NCBI GenBank assembly: GCA_963699225.1
Contig: OY969423.1
Location: 806,001 to 870,000 of the forward strand
Reading direction: 5' to 3'
Length of the DNA stretch: 64,000 bases
DNA from: VRUE01 sp963699225
Lineage (GTDB): Bacteria > Actinomycetota > Thermoleophilia > Solirubrobacterales > 70-9
Shown: piece by piece, positions 42,617 through 51,084 of the stretch
Layout: the number at the start of each line of letters is the position of its first letter
Position numbering within the stretch: position 1 is the first letter of the stretch
Notes under the pieces: model-generated
What the model saw: the letters and a program-made list of their open reading frames with translations, nothing else
Databases searched by the model: none
What the model was told of the DNA's origin: nothing
Position numbers and translations under genes: made by a program

Positions 42617-43711
42617 TTAGTCGAGCAGTTCGCCCAGGGCGGCGAGAAAGCGGCCGTTCTCCTCGGCGGTGCCGTAGGAGACGCGGATGTGGCCGGGGTC
42701 GCCCAGTGGGGCACCGGGGCGAACGGCGATCTGGCGCTCGGCGAGGCCGGCGACGATGTCGCCCTCCGCGGCGTCGCCGAGGTCGATCCAGGAGAAGTTG
42801 GCGTGGGTCTCGGCGGTCGCCAGGCCGAGCTCGCCCAGGCCCTCCTCGACCCGCAGGCGCTCGGCGATCGTGCTCTCGACCCGCTTCGTGACGTCGTCCT
42901 GGTGCAGGATCGCCTCGGCCCCAGCCGCCTGAGCGAGGGCGTTGACGCTGAAGGGTTGGCGCACGGCGTCGATCGCGGCTCGGAACTTGGCTGAGCCCAG
43001 CGCGTAGCCGACCCGCAGCCCGGCGAGGCCGTAGCACTTGCTGAAGGTGCGCAGGACGACCAGGTTGGGCAGATCGGTCAGCAGGTCGACGCTGGCGTCG
43101 ACGTCGTCGTGGGTCTGGAACTCGACGTAGGCCTCGTCGAGGATCACGGTGACGTGCGACGGCAGGCCGGCGCAAAACTCGGCCACCTGGGCCGCGGGGA
43201 CGTGGGTGCCGGTCGGGTTGTTCGGGTTGCAGACGAGGAGGAGTTGGGTCGCCGCGGTTACCTCGGCCGCCATCGCGTCGAGATCGTGTACGTCGCCCTC
43301 GCCAAGCGGCACGCGGACCTCGCGCGCCCCGGTCAGCGCCGGCAGGTACGGGTACATCGAGAAGGCCGGCCAGGAGTAGAGGATCTCGGCGCCGGGCTCG
43401 CAGAGCGCCTCGGCCGCGGCGAGCAGGATCTCGCAGGAGCCATTGCCGACAGCGACCCGGGCGGGGTCGGTGTCGTAGCGCTCGGCGATGCGGCAGCGCA
43501 GCAGCGTCGCGTCGGGGTCCGGGTAGCGGTTCATCGCCCCAGCGGCGGCAGCGATCGCCTCGATCACCTTGGGGTGCGGCGGCGAGGGCGACTCGTTGGA
43601 GGCGAGCTGGGCGATGGAGCCGGCGGCGATCGCCTCAGGCGCCTGCCCGGTCGGCACGCCGGCCTGGTAGCCCGGCATGCGGGCGAGCTTCTCGGCAAAG
43701 GTGACGCTCAT
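42617..43711 (-). CDS. hisC: HisC-like aminotransferase (histidinol-phosphate or aromatic)
   Basis: PLP fold-type I aminotransferase, 364 aa: ASNESPSPPHPKVIEAI, VGNGSCEILLAAAEALCEPG, CNPNNPTGTHVP, DEAYVEF, PLP lysine in TFSKCYGLAGLRVGYA. Position between aroH and DAHP synthase/tyrA makes an aromatic (Phe/Tyr) aminotransferase role plausible; sequence alone does not separate it from HisC. Confidence 0.88.
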   Translation of the reverse strand: MSVTFAEKLARMPGYQAGVPTGQAPEAIAAGSIAQLASNESPSPPHPKVIEAIAAAAGAMNRYPDPDATLLRCRIAERYDTDPARVAVGNGSCEILLAAAEALCEPGAEILYSWPAFSMYPYLPALTGAREVRVPLGEGDVHDLDAMAAEVTAATQLLLVCNPNNPTGTHVPAAQVAEFCAGLPSHVTVILDEAYVEFQTHDDVDASVDLLTDLPNLVVLRTFSKCYGLAGLRVGYALGSAKFRAAIDAVRQPFSVNALAQAAGAEAILHQDDVTKRVESTIAERLRVEEGLGELGLATAETHANFSWIDLGDAAEGDIVAGLAERQIAVRPGAPLGDPGHIRVSYGTAEENGRFLAALGELLD

Positions 43712-43733
43712 CGCACCATTGTGCCGGGCCGCT

Positions 43734-44108
43734 TTACTGAGCGGCGTGAAGGTCGGCGCGCAGCTCTTGCGTCGCCCCTAAATAGACGTGCTCGGACCTG
43801 TGGCCGACCGGGGCGTAGTAGTGGACCATCGTCCGGATCACCCGCGGCATCGCCCCCGGCACGTCGATCTCACGGGCGCAGATCAGTGGCACCGTGTCGA
43901 GGCCGAGCCGGCGGGCGGCGACGGCGGGAAACTCGGCGTCGAGGTCCTCGGTCGTGGTGAAGAGGCAGCTGACCATCACCTCGGCGCTGAGCTCGTTGCG
44001 CTCGAGCAACTCGCGCATCAGGTCCTCGGTCGCGCTGACGATCGCCTCTGCCTCATTGGCGCTGGCCTGCACGGCGCCGCGGACCGCGAACAGTCGCTCC
44101 TCGCTCAT
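43734..44108 (-). CDS. aroH: Chorismate mutase, AroH type
   Basis: Chorismate to prephenate. 124 aa monofunctional AroH fold, with FAVRGAVQASANEAEAI, LMRELLERNEL, FTTTEDLDAEFPAVAAR, CAREIDVPGAMPRVIRTMVHYY. The start ATG overlaps the rluB stop by 4 nt, and hisC follows 22 bp downstream, so it heads the aromatic run. Confidence 0.95.
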   Translation of the reverse strand: MSEERLFAVRGAVQASANEAEAIVSATEDLMRELLERNELSAEVMVSCLFTTTEDLDAEFPAVAARRLGLDTVPLICAREIDVPGAMPRVIRTMVHYYAPVGHRSEHVYLGATQELRADLHAAQ

Positions 44109-44800
44109 CGTTTTGCATCTTCCCAGAGCCGGGCGATGTCCTTCTCCCCGAGCCGCCGCGCCTGCCCTTGACTGAGCCGCCCGAGCTCGATCGGCCCGAA
44201 GCGCACTCGCCGCAGCTTCACCACCCGGTTGCCGATCGCCTCGGCCATCCGCCGCACCTGCCGGTTGCGCCCCTCGCGCAGGACGATCTCGATCTCCCGC
44301 TCACCAATCCGCTGAATCTCCGCCGGCGCCGTCATCCCGTCCTCGAGCTCCACCCCACGCTGAAGCCGCCCCAGGTCGGCGTCAGAAGGCGGCCGCCGCA
44401 GCTCCGCCCGATAAGCCTTGCGCACCCCATAGCGCGGGTGCGTCAACCGATTCGCCAGCTCCCCGTCGTTGGTGAGCAAGATCAACCCGGTCGACTCGGC
44501 GTCCAGTCGCCCCACCGGGTAGAGCCGAGCCGTCGTGTCGACCAGTTCCACCACCGCGGGTCGCCCCCCAGGTTCCCGAGCCGTCGAAACCACCCCAGCC
44601 GGCTTGTTGACTGCCCAGACCTCCCGAGCCTCCGTCCCAACCAGGCTTCCATCAACTCGGACCTCGTCGGCATCTGTGACATCCCTAGCCGGGTCCGTAA
44701 CCACCGCCCCGTTCACCCTGACCCGACCCTTGTCGATGATCACCTCAGCTTTACGCCGCGAAGCGACCCCTCCATGAGCGAGAAACTTGGCGAGCCTCAA
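44105..44800 (-). CDS. rluB: 23S rRNA pseudouridine synthase RluB-type
   Basis: 231 aa: S4 domain (MRLAKFLAHGGVASRRKAE) and pseudouridine synthase catalytic domain with PVGRLDAESTGLILLTNDGELANRL (catalytic Asp in GRLD), KAYRAEL, REGRNRQVRRM. Coupled to scpB (4-nt overlap) and aroH. The scpA-scpB-rluB order is common. A CGAGCC/GGCTCG hairpin spans the scpB/rluB junction. Confidence 0.95.
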   Translation of the reverse strand: MRLAKFLAHGGVASRRKAEVIIDKGRVRVNGAVVTDPARDVTDADEVRVDGSLVGTEAREVWAVNKPAGVVSTAREPGGRPAVVELVDTTARLYPVGRLDAESTGLILLTNDGELANRLTHPRYGVRKAYRAELRRPPSDADLGRLQRGVELEDGMTAPAEIQRIGEREIEIVLREGRNRQVRRMAEAIGNRVVKLRRVRFGPIELGRLSQGQARRLGEKDIARLWEDAKR

Positions 44801-45369
44801 GGCTCGCTGCGCTGCTCGCCGGCCTTGAGCAGCCGCTCCCGCAACTCGCGCTCATCCTCGGGCGTCGGATCGAACTTGGACGGATCGGGCAAAGCGTCCA
44901 ACCCGGCAAGCCCGAAGAGCCGCTCGAACAGCTCGGTCGTCTTGAAGATCGCCGCCCCGAACTGCGAGCGCCCCGACTCCTCGATCAAGCCGCGCTCGGC
45001 CAGCGTCTGCACCGCCGACTCGGAGGTGACGCCGCGGATTCGTGCCACCTCGGGACGGGTGACCGGCTGCAGGTAGGCGACGATCGCCAGCGTCTCGGCT
45101 TGGGCCTGGGTAAGCGGCGGCGTGCGTGGCTTGGCCAGCAAGCGGCGCGCGGCGGCCTCGCTGGCGGGGTCGCTAGCCAGGGCGAAGCCGCCGGCGACCT
45201 CGCGCAGGACGACGCCGCGCTTGCCCTCGGCGAGGTCCTCGCGCAGCAGCGCGATCGCCTCGTCGATCTGGCCCTCGGTCGACTCAGTGGCCTCGGCGAG
45301 GTCGCGCGCGTTGACCGGCTGCGGCGAAAGGAAGAGCAGCGCCTCGATCGTCCGGGTCAGGTCACTCAC
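44797..45369 (-). CDS. scpB: Segregation and condensation protein B
   Basis: Winged-helix kite subunit of the SMC-ScpAB complex. 190 aa: SDLTRTIEALLFLSPQPVNARDL, LSVVAY-like ALAIVAYLQPVTRPEVARIRGV, EESGRSQFGAAIFKTTELFERLFGL. Overlaps scpA and rluB. Normal size despite the shortened SMC. Confidence 0.95.
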   Translation of the reverse strand: MSDLTRTIEALLFLSPQPVNARDLAEATESTEGQIDEAIALLREDLAEGKRGVVLREVAGGFALASDPASEAAARRLLAKPRTPPLTQAQAETLAIVAYLQPVTRPEVARIRGVTSESAVQTLAERGLIEESGRSQFGAAIFKTTELFERLFGLAGLDALPDPSKFDPTPEDERELRERLLKAGEQRSEP

Positions 45370-46099
45370 TTGGCGCGGCCTCCTGCTTGTGGATCTGGAT
45401 CGGGCCGAAGGGTTTGGACTGCTCCCAGGTCGCCTCTCCTTTGCGGTACATCTCGAGCAGGGCGAAAAGGGTAACCGCCTGGGTGAGGCGATCCTCTTCG
45501 CCGAACTGCTCGTCGAAGTCGATGCTGGCGTGGCCGCGCAGCGCCTCGCGCAGGGCGCGCAGCCGTTTTTCCAGCGAGACGGTCGGGCGAATGTGGTCGA
45601 GGTTCAGTTCCGGTGGGATCACCAGCAGGTCGCCGAGGGCGGCGCCGAGCCGTTCCGGGTCATAGACCGCGGTCGCCGCGTCGAGCGCAACCTTGCGCAG
45701 CTCGGGAGGCAACGGCGCCGAGCGGTAGAGGTAGCCGCGCGCGGCCTCGAAGCGCTGCTCCAGCACCGCGGCGGCGTCACGGTAGCGGCGGTACTCGAGC
45801 AGGCGAGCAACCAGCTCCTCGACCGCCTCCTCAGGGGTGCGATCTTCTAGCTCCTCCTCTTCGCCCGGCAGCAGCAGCCGCGACTTCAGCTCCAGCAGCG
45901 AGGCGATCAGGACGAGGAACTCGGTGGCGACGTCGAGCTCCAGCTCCTCGGTGCGCTCGAGGTGCTCGACGTAGGCGACGACGACCTCGGCCAGCTCGAC
46001 CTCGAGCAGGCTGACCTCCTCGCGCAGGACGACCGCCATCAGCAGGTCGAACGGACCGGCGAAGACGTCGAGGTCGAGATCCAGCTCGGCGACGGTCAC
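45362..46099 (-). CDS. scpA: Segregation and condensation protein A
   Basis: Kleisin that bridges SMC heads. 245 aa: DVFAGPFDLLMAVVLREEVSLLEVELAEVV and FLVLIASLLELKSRLLLPG at the N-terminal SMC-neck-binding part; VTLFALLEMYRKGEATWEQSKPFGPIQI is the C-terminal winged helix that binds the SMC cap. Start ATG/GTG at 46097-46099. Partner SMC is at 6.5-9 kb. Confidence 0.95.
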   Translation of the reverse strand: MTVAELDLDLDVFAGPFDLLMAVVLREEVSLLEVELAEVVVAYVEHLERTEELELDVATEFLVLIASLLELKSRLLLPGEEEELEDRTPEEAVEELVARLLEYRRYRDAAAVLEQRFEAARGYLYRSAPLPPELRKVALDAATAVYDPERLGAALGDLLVIPPELNLDHIRPTVSLEKRLRALREALRGHASIDFDEQFGEEDRLTQAVTLFALLEMYRKGEATWEQSKPFGPIQIHKQEAAPSE

Positions 46100-46132
46100 C
46101 CCGGCACCGTAACGCCCGGAAGCGACGACGAG

Positions 46133-47125
46133 CTAGGCGGAGCCGAAGCCCATGCGCTCACGGACGTCGGCGACGACCGGCGCGGCGATCGCGCGGGCCT
46201 TCTCGGCACCGGCGGCGAGGGTCGCCTCCAGCGCCGCCTCGTCGGGGCGCAGCTCGGCGTAGCGCTCGCGCACCGGGGCCAGGTACTCGACCACGGCCTC
46301 GGCCACGGCCTTCTTGAAGTCGCCGTAGCCGGCGCCCTCGAACTCGCTCTCGACCGCAGCCGGCTCGACACCACGGGCGACCGCGTAGACGTCGATCAGG
46401 TTGGTGATGCCCGGCTTGTCAGGCGCACGGCGCACCTCGCGACCGGAGTCGGTGACGGCGCTGCCGAACTTCTTGCGAATCGCCCCTGGCTCTTCGAGGA
46501 CGAGCACGGTTCCGCTCTCAGTGCCACCAGTGGTCGACATCTTCCGCTCGGGCTCCTGCAGGTCCATGATCCGCGCCCCGACCTCGGGGATCAGCATCTC
46601 CGGTACGACCAGCGTCTCGCCGAAGCGCTCGTTGAAGCGGCGGGCGATCTCGCGCATCAGCTCGACGTGCTGGCGCTGGTCGTCGCCGACCGGCACCTCG
46701 GTCGCCCGGTAGGCGAGCACGTCGGCGGCCATCAGCACCGGGTAGAAGAAGAGCGCCGCCGAGACGAGCTCTTGCTTCGCCGACTTGTCCTTGAACTGGG
46801 TCATGCGGTTGAGATCGCCGTGCGAGGTCACCGCCGAGAGCAGCCAGGTCAGCTCACTGTGCTCGCGCACGTCGGACTGGCGGAAGAAGATGCAACGCTC
46901 GGGATCGAGGCCGGCGGCGAGCAGGATCGCGGCCGTGTCGTAGAGCCGCTCGCGCAGTTCCGCCGGGTCGTAGGCGACCGAGATCGCGTGCAGGTCGACG
47001 ACGCAGAAGATCGCCGGGGCGCCGCGGTCCTGGCCCTCGACGTATTGGCGAATTGCTCCTATGTAATTGCCGAGATGCTTGCGGCCGGTCGGCTGGATAC
47101 CCGAAAAGACGATTGGGGCACTCAT
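46133..47125 (-). CDS. trpS: Tryptophanyl-tRNA synthetase
   Basis: Class I aminoacyl-tRNA synthetase, 330 aa. SGIQPTGRKHLGNYIGA contains the HIGH-equivalent; the second signature reads KMSTT (in PERKMSTTGGTESGT) instead of KMSKS. DLHAISVAYDP, FFRQSDVREHSELTWLLS, and QFKDKSAKQELVSAALFFYPVLMAADVLAY are typical. Trp codons in the aromatic leader link Trp-tRNA charging to aromatic-pathway control. Confidence 0.95.
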   Translation of the reverse strand: MSAPIVFSGIQPTGRKHLGNYIGAIRQYVEGQDRGAPAIFCVVDLHAISVAYDPAELRERLYDTAAILLAAGLDPERCIFFRQSDVREHSELTWLLSAVTSHGDLNRMTQFKDKSAKQELVSAALFFYPVLMAADVLAYRATEVPVGDDQRQHVELMREIARRFNERFGETLVVPEMLIPEVGARIMDLQEPERKMSTTGGTESGTVLVLEEPGAIRKKFGSAVTDSGREVRRAPDKPGITNLIDVYAVARGVEPAAVESEFEGAGYGDFKKAVAEAVVEYLAPVRERYAELRPDEAALEATLAAGAEKARAIAAPVVADVRERMGFGSA

Positions 47126-47173
47126 TCTTCGGAGCCTATTCGGGGGCCGGGGACGGGACCCCTCTCCCGGTTC

Positions 47174-48802
47174 TCAAGCGGGCTCAGCTGCGGGCGCTTC
47201 CGAGTCCAGCTGGGGCGCGGGCTCGGAGCAATCGGCGTCGGCTCCGTGACCGCACTCGCCGGCTTGGGCCGAACCGCGGCTTGGTAGAGCTTCTCTTCGA
47301 TGCTTGGGGTTCTCGATGCCGACGCCCGAGACCGCGCCGCCGATGATCATCAGGACGCCGGCGATGCCGATGCCGAGGTGGAAGGCGGAGGTGGAGGCGT
47401 CGGCCGAAGCGGTACTCACGCGCGCCGCTTGTGACGGCGGCAGCTTGCCGGTTTTGGGGACCGCCAGCGGCTGGGCCTTGGCGTCGGAGACGATGTGCTC
47501 GGCGCGGGGGCCGAGCGGGCGCTCGCCGAGGTTGTTGTCGAGGGTCGAGCCGAAGTAGGCGGAAATCACGGCTCCGAGGACGGCGATCGCAAGCAGGCCG
47601 GCGACGCGCGAGATGCCGTTGTTGACGCCGGAGGCGATGCCGACGTGGCGTTCCTCGACCGAGTCGAGCACGGTCGCGGTCAGCGGCGCGACGGTGGCGG
47701 AGAGGCCGAGGCCGAAGACGAGGATCGCCGGCAGCACGTCGGTGACGTAGTCGGCGTTGGCGCCGATCCGCAGCATCAACAGCAGGCCGAGGCCGCCGAC
47801 GATCGGGCCGATCGTCATCGGCAGCCGCGGGCCGGTGCCGGAGGCCATCTTGCCCCAGCGCGGCGAGAGGAAGAAGAGGATCAGCGAGATCGGCGTCGTC
47901 GCCAGACCGGCCTCCAGCGGCGAGTAGCCGGCGACCTGCTGGAGGAAGAGGCCGACGAAGAAGAGGCCGCCGATCAGGCCGGCATAGGTGGAGAGCGTGG
48001 TCAGGTTGGCGACGGCGAAGTTGCGGATCTTGAACAGGCCGAGGTCGAGCATCGGGTGGCGGGCGCGCATCTCGTGCAGGACGAAGAGGACGAAGCAGAC
48101 GATCCCGCCGATGAAGGGAATCCAGACCATCGGATCGCCCCAGCCGCGGGTCGGCTGCTCGATCAGGGCGAAGACCGGCCCGCCGAGGCCGGCGGCAGAG
48201 AGTGCGATGCCGGTCCAGTCGATGCCGCGGAAGGCGTCGGGGTCGCGGCTCTCCTCGACCGAGTGCATGGTCAGCGCCACAGTCCCTGCGATCAGCGGCA
48301 GGTTGACCCAGAAGATCGCCCGCCAAGAGGTGAGCCCAATCAGCGCTCCACCGCCGGCCGGACCGATCACGGTGGCGATCCCGGTCCAGGCGGTCCAGGT
48401 CCCCACCGCCTTGCCGCGCGCGGCCCCATCGAAGGTGGCGGCGACGATCGCCAGCGAGCCCGGCACCAGCAGCGCCCCGGCGATCCCCTGCAGGGCGCGG
48501 GCGGCGATCAGGAACTCGACCGTCGGCGCGATCGCGCAGAGCGCCGAGGTGGCGCCGAAGGCGATCAGGCCCATGACGAACATCCGCCGCCGGCCGAACT
48601 GGTCGCCGAGCGAACCGCCGACGAGGAGCAGCGAGACCAGGGTGAGCATGTAGGCCTCGACGACCCACTGCTGTCCGGCCAGACCAGCGTTGAGCCCGTC
48701 GGCGATCGCCGGCAGGGCGACGTTGACCACGGTCGAGTCGAGGAAGACGACCGTCGAGCCGAGGATCGTCGCAACCAGGGTCAGGCGCTGGGCGCGGGAC
48801 AC
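47174..48802 (-). CDS. MFS drug-exporter (DHA2, 14-TM, EmrB/QacA type)
   Basis: 542 aa from GTG 48800-48802 (VSRAQRLTLVATILG); the longer ORF to 48877 would overlap the divergent peptidase start. FLDSTVVNVALPAIADGL motif of DHA2 exporters, QQWVVEAYMLTLVSLLLVGGSLGDQFGRRRMF, about 14 helices, and a hydrophilic tail (from about 500) rich in Ala/Glu/Cys (GECGHGADADCSEPAPQ). Substrate unknown. Confidence 0.9.
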   Translation of the reverse strand: MSRAQRLTLVATILGSTVVFLDSTVVNVALPAIADGLNAGLAGQQWVVEAYMLTLVSLLLVGGSLGDQFGRRRMFVMGLIAFGATSALCAIAPTVEFLIAARALQGIAGALLVPGSLAIVAATFDGAARGKAVGTWTAWTGIATVIGPAGGGALIGLTSWRAIFWVNLPLIAGTVALTMHSVEESRDPDAFRGIDWTGIALSAAGLGGPVFALIEQPTRGWGDPMVWIPFIGGIVCFVLFVLHEMRARHPMLDLGLFKIRNFAVANLTTLSTYAGLIGGLFFVGLFLQQVAGYSPLEAGLATTPISLILFFLSPRWGKMASGTGPRLPMTIGPIVGGLGLLLMLRIGANADYVTDVLPAILVFGLGLSATVAPLTATVLDSVEERHVGIASGVNNGISRVAGLLAIAVLGAVISAYFGSTLDNNLGERPLGPRAEHIVSDAKAQPLAVPKTGKLPPSQAARVSTASADASTSAFHLGIGIAGVLMIIGGAVSGVGIENPKHRREALPSRGSAQAGECGHGADADCSEPAPQLDSEAPAAEPA

Positions 48803-48879
48803 CAGTCGAGTGTAAGAGGCGGGACCTCTGAGCCCGACTCGCGCGTATTCCTTGTGTGAGCCGACAAAGACAGGCACCG

Positions 48880-50535
48880 ATGCGACTCCTCTACTTCCTC
48901 GTCCTTGCCCTGGCGGCAGGCCTCGCCGCGACGGCGACCTCAGCCGCCAAGGAGATCGGCGCGGTCGGTGCTGCGCAGGGAGTCGTCACCGAGCAGGACG
49001 GCTCCTCCTATCGCTACGTCACCGTCAACCCGCGGACCAGGCCGGCGCGGACGATCGTCGAGCGGATCGATATGAGCGACGGCGCGATCGATCGCTGGTG
49101 GTACCTGCGGGGCAGCTACCTCATCCCCGCGGTTGCCAACGACGGCAGCACAGGCGGACTCTCCGCCGACGGCAGGACGCTGGCCCTGATCAACTTCAGC
49201 CGCGCCTACCCGCCTCCGCAGACAAAGCTGGCGATCCTCGACACCGAGGTCTACCTACGCCACCCGCGCCGGCCGGGGCAGCAGCGGCCGCAACACGCGA
49301 TCCGCTACCTGGGCCTGCAGGGCTACTTCGCCCTCCAGGCGATCTCGCCAAACGGCTCGAAGCTCTACCTGCGGCACTACCGGACGCACGACCGCGGCTC
49401 GGCGTATGACCGCCGTTCGGATGACTTCGATCTGTGGGTCCTCGACACCAGCAACGGGGGCCTGGCGCCGCGACCGCTGACCGTGAGCAACGGTGGGCGC
49501 CAGCTTGCCGGGCTGCCGGTTAGCGGGGCGACAAGCCCGGACGGGCGCTGGGCCTACGCCCTCTATGACGGCGACATGCACCTGCCCTTCCTGCTGGCGC
49601 TCAACACCGCCACGGGGCGCATCCTGCGAGTGGACCTGCCGGGACTGGAGCGGCTGCACAACCCCTACCTGCTGAAGCTGCGCCTCGACTCGGCCGCTCG
49701 CCACCTCGCCGTCTATCCCCGCTCGCCGGAATCGGGCCGCGTCGCCCCGCACTCAGAGCCGCTGCTGTCGGTGGACGTCAGCAGGCTGGTGCACTGGCGC
49801 AAACCGACGACCGCGGGAGGATCGGACTTCCTCGCCTTCACCACGAGGCCGCGCCTGCCCGGCAACCTGGTCGAGCGGGGTGGGGTGATCGGCCGGTCGC
49901 TGAAAGGACGCCCGATCGCGCTGCGCCAGTACGGCGACCCGCGTTTCCGCGGCCGCGTGCTCGTCTTCGCCTGCATCCACGGCGACGAGTGTGCGGGGCG
50001 CAGCGTCGCACCTTTGCGGGGTGGCTGCCCAGAGCCCGACGCGAACGTCTTTGTCGTCTCGAGCCTCAACCCGGATGGCAGCGCCGCGGCGAGCAGGCTG
50101 AACAGTCGCGGGGTCGACCTGAACCGCAACTTCCCTTCCCAGTGGCGACCTCGCGGACAGCCCGGAACGCCCGAATATTCCGGGCCGCGGCCTTTCTCCG
50201 AGCCGGAAACTCGCCTTGCTGCGCGCCTCGTTCGCAGGCTGCGCCCGCAGGTGACGATCTGGTTCCACCAGATTCGCCGTGGTGGTGCCTTTGTCCGGGC
50301 CTGGGGACCAAGCGCACCGGCGGGCCGCCTCTTCGCCCACCTCGCCGGGATGCCTTTCCGCCTGATGCGTTGGCCCACCGGCACTGGACCAAACTGGCAG
50401 AACCACCGCTTTCCCGGCAGCGCCGCCTACGTGGTCGAGCTGCCGCGGGGCGCGCTCTCGCCGGGCCTCGCCGGGCGGCTAAACGATGCCCTCGACCGGG
50501 TTGGGCGCTGGGAGGCGCAGGTGGGCGAAGATTGA
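48880..50535 (+). CDS. Secreted M14-family metallocarboxypeptidase with N-terminal propeller-like domain
   Basis: 551 aa from ATG 48880, starting with a signal peptide (about 1-22). Residues about 30-330 are beta-rich, TolB/propeller-like (for example VSNGGRQLAGLPVSGATSPDGRWAYALYDGD), with no recognised enzyme motif. The C-terminal M14 domain has zinc ligands HGDE (His367, Glu370), the substrate motif VDLNRNFP, the second His463 in WFHQ and catalytic Glu520 in YVVELPRG. Likely an extracytoplasmic peptidase or murein-peptide amidase. 24 bp upstream of the sigma factor gene, same strand. Confidence 0.85.
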   Translation: MRLLYFLVLALAAGLAATATSAAKEIGAVGAAQGVVTEQDGSSYRYVTVNPRTRPARTIVERIDMSDGAIDRWWYLRGSYLIPAVANDGSTGGLSADGRTLALINFSRAYPPPQTKLAILDTEVYLRHPRRPGQQRPQHAIRYLGLQGYFALQAISPNGSKLYLRHYRTHDRGSAYDRRSDDFDLWVLDTSNGGLAPRPLTVSNGGRQLAGLPVSGATSPDGRWAYALYDGDMHLPFLLALNTATGRILRVDLPGLERLHNPYLLKLRLDSAARHLAVYPRSPESGRVAPHSEPLLSVDVSRLVHWRKPTTAGGSDFLAFTTRPRLPGNLVERGGVIGRSLKGRPIALRQYGDPRFRGRVLVFACIHGDECAGRSVAPLRGGCPEPDANVFVVSSLNPDGSAAASRLNSRGVDLNRNFPSQWRPRGQPGTPEYSGPRPFSEPETRLAARLVRRLRPQVTIWFHQIRRGGAFVRAWGPSAPAGRLFAHLAGMPFRLMRWPTGTGPNWQNHRFPGSAAYVVELPRGALSPGLAGRLNDALDRVGRWEAQVGED

Positions 50536-50559
50536 GATGCTGCGCCGCAGAGGTGACGC

Positions 50560-51084
50560 TTGGGCACTGAGGTCAGCGAGCGAAAGCTCATTCGAGAGGC
50601 CCAGCGAGGCTCTGGGGAGGCGCTCGCCGCGCTCTACTCGAGGCATTGGCAGCGAGCCCAGCGCGCCGCCTATCTCGTCGTCCACGACGCCGCGGCGGCC
50701 GAGGACATCGCCCAGGAGGCGTTCCTGGCCGCGGTCGACAACCTCGACCACTTCGACCGGCGGCGGCCGTTTGCGCCCTGGCTGCACCGGATCGTGGTCA
50801 ACCGCGCGATCGACTGGGGGCGCCGCGAGGCGCTGCGCGCCAGCGCCGGCGATCCCGACGAGCGCGCTATGCCCAGCCACGTCGACGAGCCGTCGTCGGG
50901 CGAGCTGATGCCGGCACTGGCCCAGCTACCGCCCGAGCAACGCGCCGTGGTCGTACTCCGCTACCTGCTCGAGTACACCCCCGGCGAGATCGGACGCATG
51001 CTCGAGCTACCGCGCGGGACCGTCAACTCGCGCCTGCGCCGCGGCCTCGACCGCCTGCGCGACCTGATCGAGGTGGAGGGATGA
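50560..51084 (+). CDS. ECF-type RNA polymerase sigma factor
   Basis: 174 aa. Region 2 (EALAALYSRHWQRAQRAAYLVV, DIAQEAFLAAVDNLDHFDRRRPFAPWLHRIVVNRAID) and region 4 (LAQLPPEQRAVVVLRYLLEYTPGEIGRMLELPRGTVNSRLRRGL). Start TTG 50560-50562 with AGAGGTG upstream. Its stop overlaps the start of a membrane protein gene (ATGA), the usual sigma/anti-sigma arrangement. Confidence 0.93.
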   Translation: MGTEVSERKLIREAQRGSGEALAALYSRHWQRAQRAAYLVVHDAAAAEDIAQEAFLAAVDNLDHFDRRRPFAPWLHRIVVNRAIDWGRREALRASAGDPDERAMPSHVDEPSSGELMPALAQLPPEQRAVVVLRYLLEYTPGEIGRMLELPRGTVNSRLRRGLDRLRDLIEVEG

